DNA of 64,000 bases from the NCBI GenBank assembly GCA_030549335.1, contig CM060188.1, positions 11,160,001-11,224,000 of the forward strand. Direction: 5' to 3'. The position numbers and the translations under genes are program-made. The DNA comes from Pontederia crassipes. Lineage: Eukaryota > Streptophyta > Magnoliopsida > Commelinales > Pontederiaceae. The notes below the pieces were generated by a model. That model had not been told where the DNA came from. It made no database searches and was given only the letters and a program-made list of their open reading frames with translations. Positions 55,574 through 64,000 of this stretch are shown here, piece by piece; within the stretch, counting starts at the first letter, position 1; every line of letters begins with the position of its first letter.

Positions 55574-58222
55574 TACTGTAACGCTTTCAAAATTCGGCCT
55601 CAATTTAAACATTGTCGAATCCTAGGCGACGTTACTTTGACATAACTTAATTTCATAAAACCTTTACAGCGAAAACATAATAATATATATATAATCATAA
55701 AACATCAATATCATACAGCGGAAGACTTCATAACTAAATAAAAATTTCAAGATATATAAATTGGTCAATGTGCCTAATAGGCTCTAACGTACCCAATAGA
55801 GTGTTCATCATACATAAATGAACTCAAGTGGAGTACATGACTAAATAAGAGACTCATAAGCCATACATACTTCACCATTATAAGGATTTATCATCATGTC
55901 ATAAAGAAGTAAACAACTTGGGCCGTGGTCCGACAGACCCATGTGCAATGTCACCGTCACGAGGCTCTCGTCGTCGAACCTAAGCCTCCTCCATACCTGC
56001 ACGAATTCATGGGTGCAGGGGATTTCTCCCGTTAGAGTATGTTGAGGCTCACACATGCTATGATCTTATGACATAATCTCTACATGTCATGACATATGCA
56101 TTTCATCATCATGGATTATAAATCATATACATACTATGAGCTACTTATGCATACTATATGACATGTGAGCATATCATCATGGTAAGATAAGATAACATGT
56201 AACATCATAATATTTAGGTAATGCATATCATTTCTTATCATCATACTTATCATTATGCTAATGCATATCATATCTTATCATTATGCTATTGCATATCTTG
56301 ATATTGTCTTACTTTACTTTGTCATCTTTATTCATGACATCATATGATGTGACAAGTGGACATTCATAATGCATCCTCATAGGTGCATTTTTCATCTTTA
56401 TCATCTTTGTCTTTACGTCCCAAGTCATTCATCATTTATCATTCATCTTTTCATCTTTCATCTTTACTTAGATATTTTCTTATCTCGTCGATTGCGAATG
56501 ATAGTGACTCATAAATCATAATCCTCCCCGTAGGTGTGGTCTTTATCTTCATCCGTAGATGAGGTCTTTATCCTCTCCGAAAGTGAGGTATTTATCCTTC
56601 CCCGAAGGTAAGGTCTTTATCCTCATTTGTCAATGAGGTTTTTCCCCACCCGTCGATGGGGTCTTAGGTTGGGTACCGATTGATTCCGAGTCATAAAAAT
56701 GTCACACCTTCATTAATCCGTCTTTTAATCATGTTCATCAATACATATAATCATTCAATACATGTTGCATCTTTTAATTCTATTTAAGGTCATGCAAAGT
56801 TCAAATCATGCTAAGTGTGGATAATACAACCATTACACAGAATCTGGGCCGATCACGGCTGTGCCGCATAGGGTCGCGGCCGTGCCCTTACTTGGGCACG
56901 GGTGTGCTAAGATTCATCACGGTCGAACACTTAGGCATTTTTCCGTCGACTATCCTGCACGGTCATGCTCACGAGCTTCACGGCCGTGACAGAAAGGTTA
57001 TTTTCGACCATTCTGAAAATATTTTTAAGGCATGAACATCTTGGGGCGTCACGGTCGTGCGACCACGAGGTCACGGGCGTGATAGAACGATGATTTTTGT
57101 TTACTTTCAGAAACGACTCATCATGGTCGTGCCATGTTTCGCCACGACCGTGCCTGAACAGATGGACAGAGTTTCCCCTGTTTTATCCATTTTTCACCAA
57201 TTTTGGCATATACATATAGATATTCTTAAGATGTACATTCATCCTTGCATTAACAATAGCAACTTTACAATTTTACACTAATAACATATGACTAACAATT
57301 TATTAGACGAATCACCTTAAACATGAATCATATATGACTAGCATATAAATCATTAAAACTAATAGACATGTTCTTATATAAAAAATGAGTAAACTATTTA
57401 TGAGCTAGACATGGGTAATAATAAGCATTCTAGTTCTAAGCATGATTAGCAGTAGAGCATAAATCTTAATAAAACATGAAACATACAAACACTAATATGC
57501 ATATCTCTTAATCATCCATTTCAATAATACAAGTTGGTTCTTCATGCCCTAATCCAAACACACAATTATCATTAGGGAGTGATTAGAGGGTTTGGATCCC
57601 CTCAACATACATTTTTCACTAATCATCACATAAGTTATGCATGAACATTCCCGCTATCTTAATCTTGAACATATGAAAGGATTTGCCTAAAGAACATTAA
57701 GAGTTACTATCATATTAATACAAACAAATAAAAGACATCATGATGAATTAAACATGAATAGCCATGAACATTTTAATACTAAATATGATTAGCAATGAAA
57801 TAGTCATTTTAACTAACTATTCAATAATGCAAATAAATCATACTTACCTCTAATCATATGACCTAAGAAGATTCAAATTGGTCTTCAAATTCTTAATCAT
57901 TCATTCATACATCATTCAAAGTTAAGACGAGGATTTTAGTTCCTCTCAAACATATTTTGAAGGTTTAAGTTAAAATCCTATTAATCCTAATTCCTCTTTT
58001 TTTTTCTTCTTTTACTTTCTTTCCTTCTTTCCTTTTTTTTTCTACTTCTCTTCTTTCTTCTTCCCTAGCCGCTGGCCTCTCCTTGTGCTGCTCTTTGTTA
58101 CTGTTCCCGAGATGGGGAGGGAAAGCTGAGAGAGAGAGAGAGCAAATGAGAGAGGAGAGCTAGAGAGTGGGACCTTCTTCCTTGTATGCTGGCCGCGAGG
58201 TGTCAAGAGAGAGAATGATGGA

Positions 58223-58360
58223 GAGAGTTGCTGAGCGGACATTGAGGGAGGTGGCTCCTTCTTTGTGTTAGCTGTCTAGAGTTGATGGAGTGAGAGTTGC
58301 TGAGCGGACATTGAGGGAGGTGGCTCCTTCTTTGTGTTAGCTGTCGAGAGTCGATGGAGC
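58223..58360. repeat. 69-bp tandem duplication private to the right LTR
   Basis: The unit beginning GAGAGTTGCTGAGCGG at 58223 recurs from 58292. The left LTR has one copy. It explains most of the length difference between the two LTRs and must have arisen after insertion. Confidence 0.85.
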
Positions 58361-58584
58361 GAGAGGTTGGGGAGGTGACATGGCTGTCTTGCTCCCGTTG
58401 CTCCTCCGGCCGTGAGCTGAGTGGGGAAAGAGTGAGGGAGAGAGTTAGAGAGAGTGGGGTGTCTTCTTGGTGTTTGCTGCCGAGAGAGAGAGGAGATGGT
58501 GGAAGGTTTTGGGGTGATGTCGGCTCATGTATTGGGAGAGGGAGAGAAAATGAGGGTAGATGAGTGATTTAGATTAGAGGAGAG

Positions 58585-58592
58585 TATTTATA
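58585..58592 (-). promoter_or_regulatory. TATA box of the right LTR
   Basis: The minus strand reads TATAAATA about 120 bp inside the LTR start, followed by a CT-rich leader. The equivalent site in the left LTR is destroyed. Confidence 0.6.
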
Positions 58593-58711
58593 CTTTAGTT
58601 TTGAGGTCTATTAAATTAATGGACTTTTTAATTGGACCTTAAATGAACATCACTTTATTTTAGTTATTTTCCTTTCTTTTTATTTTATTTTATTTCTTCG
58701 AGGATATTACA

Positions 58712-60285
58712 TACACCAATCAAATGAGAGGAAAGGGTTTCATCCAAGAGAGAGAGAAAATTAAAGTTTTATTTGATTAGGTTTCACCTAAGAGGATACT
58801 CCGTTAATTCCGTGTATATATATAGAGAGAGATATTTTTTATGCATAGATAAGATAAAAATATGGAATAGATTCAATGAACATTCGCATGGCGTGCAATC
58901 AACATTTTTGTGTCGGGAGCAATGGATCCGTCACCGTTGGACACATGCACATTGCTTTTCCGACTCAATATTCAAGCGGAACTAATGAATAAAGAATATT
59001 GAATATTCAGTCTTTTAATATTATAATTTGAAATTCGGATCCATTAATCATACAATAAAAAATTGGGCACAATCACATTTACTAATCCTATTAATTATAT
59101 CCATAGTTTAGTATTTGTTTATGCAAAAAAAAATTTGTGTCGATGAAGGATTCATGTCCTAATATTCAAGAAGGCTGATAGTTACTATTAAAAAACAACA
59201 TAATAGTAATAAGAAAATATAAATTTAAAAATGAGAAAAAAATTATTTCATTTAAATAGACATTCTTTTAAAACAACAGCTTAATTAACGTTGAAATCCA
59301 TACCATGATAAGCAAATGAGTAGGCCATCGGATAAAAAAAATATTAAATTTGGACTGTTGTCCAAACTTTGTCAAGAAAAGTTCAGACATTTTTTTAAGA
59401 AAAAGAAATATATTTGACAATAATATCATCACTAGTTTGCATAAGATGCCATATTAATATCATGCATCATTATGTTTAGAATTCCTCATTGGCGTTGGTG
59501 GGCCTAGTGAGCATTCGATGTTTGTATGCCTACACGTAGCCGAATCTTGGATGTCCATCGTCAAATCGACGGTGAATATATTATTAACACAACCCTTAAC
59601 AATCACCCCTCCCTTCACGATGCCCTCGACTCGATTGCACAAAAAGTTTCTTTTAGCGGTCATCAACTTCTTAATGACACTTCCTCCATCTAAAAATTAT
59701 ACATGCTCCCCGTCCTTGACTCTTCGCTACTTTGTTTGAACAAACTTATTTAGTGACACTTTAAAATTTATTATTGTCATTTAATTTTAGCATACAAGGA
59801 TAAAAATATGAGTTAATTCCTTAAACCTCCCATGAATTATAGAGCATTTTCATATTTACTCATAATATATACATTTATCCTAATGTCCCCCTAAATTATG
59901 TCGAGATTTTCACTTTAGTCTATCCCTTATATTTTATTAATTTTTGTTATTTGTTTATTTCGTTAATTTATTAAATAACTAAACTACCCTAATGCGACTT
60001 AAAATATATGTCAATTTTTTTCTTCTTGAGAGCAATATAGTCATTTAATAAATAAAAATATTAAAAAAATTAACAAAATATGACGAATAGATTAAAGTGA
60101 AAATCGCGACATAGTTTAGAGGACGCTACAATAATTTCATATATTATGAATAGATGTGAAAATCGCTATAGTACATAAGAGGTTTAAAGAATTAATCATA
60201 ATAAATTCGTATGATATATGAAAAAATGATAGTAATAACTTTTTAAATAACAACAACATTATCTTCTTTTTTTTGTGCTGATCTA
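58712..60285. other. AT-rich intergenic DNA, no gene recognised
   Basis: Only short open frames. 59510-59740 has a mixed-composition 73-aa frame with no recognisable domain. Confidence 0.5.
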
Positions 60286-60289
60286 CGAA

Positions 60290-60455
60290 AAATTTTTTAT
60301 GTCTCGACTAATCCAAAGTTAGAAAGATAAAATCATAATGATTTATTCATTAATCAACGTGATAGCTTCAAGACTTGAACTCGTAACTACTAACACGGGG
60401 TGGGTGCTTGATGTTCAACCCTACTATCAGTTGAACCAGCCAACTTTGATTGCAA
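60290..60455 (-). mobile_element. SINE-like, tRNA-derived sequence
   Basis: On the minus strand, 'tggctggttcaactgatag' resembles an A box and, about 50 bp on, 'acgagttcaagtcttg' resembles a B box (GGTTCGANTCC). An A/T-rich body follows to about 60290. Its ends are not defined, so it is a candidate only. Confidence 0.4.
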
Positions 60456-61681
60456 CATCGTTATCTTTAAGGGTGTGTTTGATTTTCTTATGATGGAAGA
60501 GTGTGTTACTTAAAATGGTGAAGTATATATTAGTGAAGTTGAGTGTGATGAGAGTTTATAAAAAAAATCATATTTGGATACAAGTTAATGTGATGAGTTT
60601 AGTTAGTTTAATATACTATTTGTTTGGATACATATGGTTTAGGGAAGATTAAGTTTGATCAATATCTTTATTATTTTTTCAATCAATTGAAAAGAAACAA
60701 GAGTAGAGTGAAAATTTCTAATTCCTCCAAAATCACTTATTTGATGAATTTAATTTTAAGTCAAACAATGAACTTATAAAGTTTCAACTATCCTTAGTTA
60801 AATTAATAAATATCGTATTCAAATATGGTGCAAAATTTTTAAATCTATGCATCCTAATTAAGCCCTAGTCCATATATTCCAAACCCTTCATACAATCTTA
60901 TGCTAAAGTTTTAAATGAAAGCCAAATAAAGCCCGTAAATTTTTTTTTTGTTTTATAAACTATGCCCGAAGCGCCTAAAGAGAGCATCCCAATTAAGAAA
61001 GAGTAAATTAACGTGCAATAACTTACCAAGCATTGATTCCTTTCCGTCATATGTGGCATGTGCCCGGGTAGACCACAGGTCCACAACAAAGGTATCTTGA
61101 ATTAAATGCAATACTAATGATCATTCAAGTTACAAATCATTCGTGACACTTGAATTTTTTTGGGATTGACCAAACTATTAGCATCAAGATCAAGGATGTA
61201 GTCAGCATAAAAAAATAGTCCACATCTTAACGGTAAATATAAAATCTGAACTCCAAATGATTTATCCGAACTCTTAACTTAGCCTGCTTAATTGCTTATA
61301 ATGAAATATGATATCTTTTTGTTAACCATCATAGAAAGTGGCATTTTGCATATATATGATTTATTGTGAAAGAACGAAGAAGCATGTATTTTTCTAATTA
61401 AATTGATATGATTATTAGTATTTGTTACGAAAAGAGGAAGAGAGAGATCGCACAATCATAAAATAATATATGAGATTTATGATGTTTACTTAAAATCGGA
61501 CTACGTCCTCGGACGACGATGACTCTCTTTATTATGATGTAATGATAATTATAAGGATGCAAAATAAATTAATCGTCATGAAGTTTATACAGAGAATTTC
61601 AATACAATAAGAAATATAAACCCTAAAGCCGTCTAAATTTTGAGGGTCCGGCAATCCTCTAGATCCTAGGCTCGCTGTCTC
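60456..61681. other. AT-rich intergenic DNA, possible decayed MITE
   Basis: 'aagggtgtgtttgatttt' at about 60470 and 'tgtttggata' words at about 60590 and 60625 suggest MITE remnants, but matching ends were not found. No gene was recognised. Confidence 0.4.
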
Positions 61682-62169
61682 TAGGGGGTGTTCACCGGGT
61701 CGGGTCGACCCGTGAACCCGATGACCCAACCCGACTCGACGAGTCGGGTCGGTGGTCGGGTCGGACCCGACCCGACCTGAACTCGGCCCGACCATGGGTC
61801 AGGTCGGGTACGGGTTGGATTTTTCCAACCCGAGTCGACCTAACCTGACCTGACCCGATCAACCAGAGTTTTTTTATTTATTTTAATTTTTTCTTTTTTA
61901 ATTCAAACTTAGCTTATATTTGATTTAAAAATTATAAAAATTGAAATAAAATATTTTAAGTACCAGAATAATATTAAATAGTTAGAAAAGTTATTTTATG
62001 ATTTTAAAATAATATTAAATAATATTTTTATATTAAATAAAAAAATAAAAAAATAGTAAGGAAAAAAAAGAAAAATTGGGTGGTCGGGGACCACCCGATC
62101 CCCTAACCCTCTTGACCCGACCCGACCCGACGGTCGGGTCAGGTCCAATCCGACCCGTGAACACTCCTA
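61682..62169. mobile_element. hAT-type MITE with 8-bp target duplication
   Basis: The ends TAGGGGGTGTTCAC (61682) and GTGAACACTCCTA (to 62169) are inverted repeats. They are flanked by the exact 8-bp duplication GCTGTCTC (61674-61681 and 62170-62177), the length typical of hAT elements. The 488-bp interior has GGTCGGGT/GACCCGAC-rich shoulders that can fold back on each other around an AT-rich core. It is non-coding. Confidence 0.88.
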
Positions 62170-62345
62170 GCTGTCTCCATAAGAATATCTGCTAAAACGC
62201 TTAATTATATATAGAAGTCCAAATTTGGTCGGGTCGGATCGGATTTGTTCATGAGTCGGATCTAATTCGACCCGTGAACACTCTCAGCTGTCTCCATAAG
62301 AATATCTGCTAAATCGCTTAATTATATAGAAGTTCACGTAAAATT
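62149..62345. repeat. Tandem duplication of the MITE right end plus flank
   Basis: The MITE right end with 'gctgtctccataagaatatctgctaaa' and 'cgcttaattatata' beyond it occurs from 62155 and again from about 62272 (period about 117 bp). The second copy has lost part of the MITE interior. Confidence 0.8.
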
Positions 62346-62748
62346 ATAATTAGATTCAGATTCAAAATATTATCAATAGTAAATCTAACACAACTCGGTA
62401 GCTTATTCCAAGAGACGCAACAGTGGTTTAAACTTTGGATGACGGCCTGACTTCGGGTCCAAGCAGAGCCGCGACGATTCCACGCCGCTTTGAGAGCGTG
62501 AAACAGGCCACCTCCTCCCATCTAACACACTGTGGGGCGAGATCAACTTTGGAACAGGAATAACATATATAAAAAAGAGTGCTGGAATGTGTGTATCATC
62601 GCCTAGTGCTATCATGCTACACAGAATTTGCAGTTCCTGCATAATTCAGCAATGAGGGGATCAGATGCTCCAACACTTTCTGTACCCTTCGATCCTCCTC
62701 TGTAGCTCTGCATCCCACCATGACAAGGAAAGACATGTGAGAGAGAGT

Positions 62749-62794
<46 letters not shown>

Positions 62795-63298
62795 TGCCCT
62801 TCGTACTTGTATCAGACACTGGGGAGAGATCTACAGGCTCAGTTAATGACAATTTACGCGTTCTGCATTGCTTCTGATCCGCCCAATAAAAACCTTGCGA
62901 ATATTCAACGCGCGAGAGCCACTGGAAACTAGGAAGAAAAGGCCATGGAGAATATTATTGCATATTACTATTTTTTATCAAGTCAAATTCTTTAATTAAT
63001 TGTTGTAATAAATATAAGAGAACAATGGAGTTCTTAGTATTCTGTTTCCACTGCGAGAGAAGCTACCAAATTTTACAAGTTAACGTTTTTTTATTTAATA
63101 TAACACTGAACTGAAGGTGGAGGTGCACTCACCAAGAGGTGATCGGACCTTTTTTAAGTAACAGTACTTAATTGCTTAAGTGCCATTTTTATTAAGCAGA
63201 ACCACCTCCACCGAGGTGAGAAGGGGGGAGAGAAAGATCTCTCCTTTCTCTTCCTCTGTTCCGCCTCCCCCGGCGTCGGAAGGGGACAGGTAGGAGGT
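62346..63298. other. Intergenic region and promoter/leader of the XBAT31-like gene
   Basis: A GA microsatellite lies at 62738-62789. The last 130 bp before the ATG are CT-rich with 'ttcctctgttccgcctcccc', a typical plant leader. No clear TATA box was fixed. Confidence 0.45.
62738..62789. repeat. (GA)n microsatellite upstream of the XBAT31-like gene
   Basis: About 22 GA units with two GT interruptions near the start, about 510 bp upstream of the start codon. GA repeats in plant promoters can bind BPC-type GAGA factors; whether this one does is unknown. Confidence 0.85.
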
Positions 63299-64000
63299 AT
63301 GGGGCAGGGGCTGAGCTGCGGCGGGTCGAGCTACGAGCATCACTTCTTCACGGCAGTCCAGGCCGGCGACAAGGCCGTTGTGGAGTCCGCCGTCCGCGAC
63401 GACCCCTCGTTGCTCCGGCGCACCACCATCTACGACCACTTGTCCGCCCTCCACATCGCCGCCGCTAATGGCCGACTCGAGGTGAGATGGGAGCTAGCTT
63501 GCCGCGTCTCCCCCCACCCCCATCTTGAGTACACGGGTTCTTCTCTCTTCCTTCCCTTCTTCTCAATGAGGTTTCCTCGATCGTCCGCAGGTGTTATCGA
63601 TGCTTTTGGAACGCTCTGTGAATCCTGATCTCGTGAATCGGCACAAACAGGTGAGCGAGACGCGCTAAAACTTTTTGATCTTTCTATTCTTCACTATAAA
63701 ATTTGGCATGTAAAGGACTCATCTTTGCGGGTTTTGGTTTTCGGAAGACTCCACTAATGCTGGCTGCGATGCACGGGAAGATCGCCTGCGTGCAGAAGCT
63801 ACTTGAAGCCGGAGCAAATGTAAGCAAAGTATTTCCTTTTTCTTGTAAAGAAAAAGATTTTTATGCCTATCTTCTAGGACGAAACCTGTGTGCCTGTGTG
63901 ATATGACTTGAAAATTGATCTCCGGTTTGCGCTTTGTTAGATCTTGATGTTTGACTCGTTGAACGGAAGAACTTGCCTGCATCATGCTGCCTATTATGGT
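63299..64000 (+). CDS. XBAT31: XB3/XBAT31-type ankyrin-repeat RING E3 ligase, 5' part (cut by window end)
   Basis: Four exons are in the window: 63299-63481 (61 aa), 63591-63650 (20 aa), 63748-63819 (24 aa) and 63941 to beyond 64000 (20 aa seen). All are GT-AG, phase 0. The product starts MGQGLSCGGSSYEHHFF, where Gly2 plus Cys7 suits N-myristoylation and acylation at the plasma membrane. Ankyrin repeats follow: LSALHIAAANGRLE, then HKQTPLMLAAMHGKIACVQKLLEAGAN, then NGRTCLHHAAYYG. The order and exon borders match rice XB3 and Arabidopsis XBAT31, which have a C-terminal RING finger that lies outside this window. These act as E3 ligases in immune or hormone and thermal signalling. The exact ortholog is uncertain because the RING half is missing. 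Confidence 0.92.

Larger units (their letters stand above)
50592..58711 (-). mobile_element. LTR retrotransposon with gag remnant but no pol (Ty3/gypsy-like)
   Basis: Two LTRs of about 3.05 kb (50592-53637) and 3.14 kb (55577-58711) flank a 1.94-kb interior. On the minus strand the LTR runs TGTAATATCC...GCGTTACA; the left copy has decayed ends (TC and TA in place of TG and CA). A primer-binding site for initiator Met tRNA and a polypurine tract are in place, so the order is right LTR, gag, left LTR. The interior has only a broken gag and no protease, reverse transcriptase, RNase H or integrase. This fits the non-autonomous TR-GAG type or a deletion. No clean 5-bp target duplication is visible (CACAT on the left, TACAC on the right). 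It is probably related to the solo LTR at 2440-6605. Confidence 0.9.
55577..58711 (-). repeat. Right LTR (5' LTR of the minus-strand element)
   Basis: It is full-length with intact TG...CA ends on the minus strand. It carries a TATA box at 58585-58592, 'gaggtctttatcc' units at about 56525-56665, GGCCGTG-type words at about 56850-57160 and a 69-bp tandem duplication absent from the left LTR. Confidence 0.92.

Noticed and set aside
50587-58716. 5-bp target duplication for the gag-only retrotransposon
   Set aside because: CACAT on the left and TACAC on the right do not match; both sides contain ACAC, but at shifted positions, so I do not claim it.
1-64000. tRNA, rRNA, CRISPR array, or prokaryotic operon
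   Set aside because: No complete cloverleaf candidate, rRNA motif, regularly spaced repeat-spacer array or operon-like gene packing was seen; SINE-like pieces have only degenerate A/B boxes.

Overview
This is a window of a flowering-plant nuclear chromosome. The evidence is spliced genes with GT-AG introns, families found only or mainly in plants (an ANTH clathrin adaptor of plant type, an XB3/XBAT31-type ankyrin E3, an SPL11/PUB13-type U-box E3), AT-rich intergenic DNA and a dense load of plant transposable elements. The repeat style and the SPL11-like gene suggest a monocot, but weakly; I cannot name the species. No rRNA, tRNA, CRISPR or bacterial operon structure was seen.

Genes. (1) 8888-13290, minus: four-exon U-box/ARM E3 ligase of 685 aa. 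(2) 33594-35510, plus: single-exon-CDS AP180/ANTH clathrin assembly protein of 638 aa with a leader intron. (3) 37146-42121, minus: ten-exon DHHC S-acyltransferase of 350 aa with an unusually short cysteine-rich domain. (4) 42303-42614, minus: two-exon 73-aa microprotein resembling UQCC6/brawnin, a complex III assembly factor; its stop lies only about 180 bp upstream of the DHHC start codon. (5) 47023-48472, minus: ribosomal protein eL36 of 110 aa with a telo-box and leader intron. (6) 63299 to the window end, plus: first four exons of an XBAT31-type ankyrin-RING E3. These are housekeeping and signalling genes with no shared pathway; nothing suggests a gene cluster.

Mobile DNA fills most of the rest. 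A solo LTR with a perfect 5-bp target duplication (2440-6605) holds a nested CACTA element with a perfect 3-bp duplication (2577-4194). Three Mutator-like elements with the same GGATTTAATG-type end lie within 16 kb, each with a perfect 9-bp target duplication: a GC-rich long-TIR element (14897-17376), a 5.5-kb element carrying a decayed FAR1/MURA-type transposase gene between about 1.1-kb inverted arms (23614-29143), and a 1.2-kb element (29869-31047). An LTR retrotransposon of about 8.1 kb (50592-58711, minus) has roughly 3-kb LTRs but only a broken gag inside and no pol. A hAT-type MITE (61682-62169), a Tourist-like MITE (43431-43677), RTE-like LINE tails and SINE-like pieces complete the set.

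Most interesting: the hairpins just inside the Mutator-like ends, whose arms differ between elements while the stem is kept; the composite architecture of the 5.5-kb element; tiny poly(T)-GAGA insertions flanked by 13-17-bp direct repeats, mainly in introns; a GC-rich internal motif shared by a CACTA and a Mutator-like element; and the tightly packed UQCC6-like/DHHC gene pair. I found no evidence for a wholly new multi-gene system.
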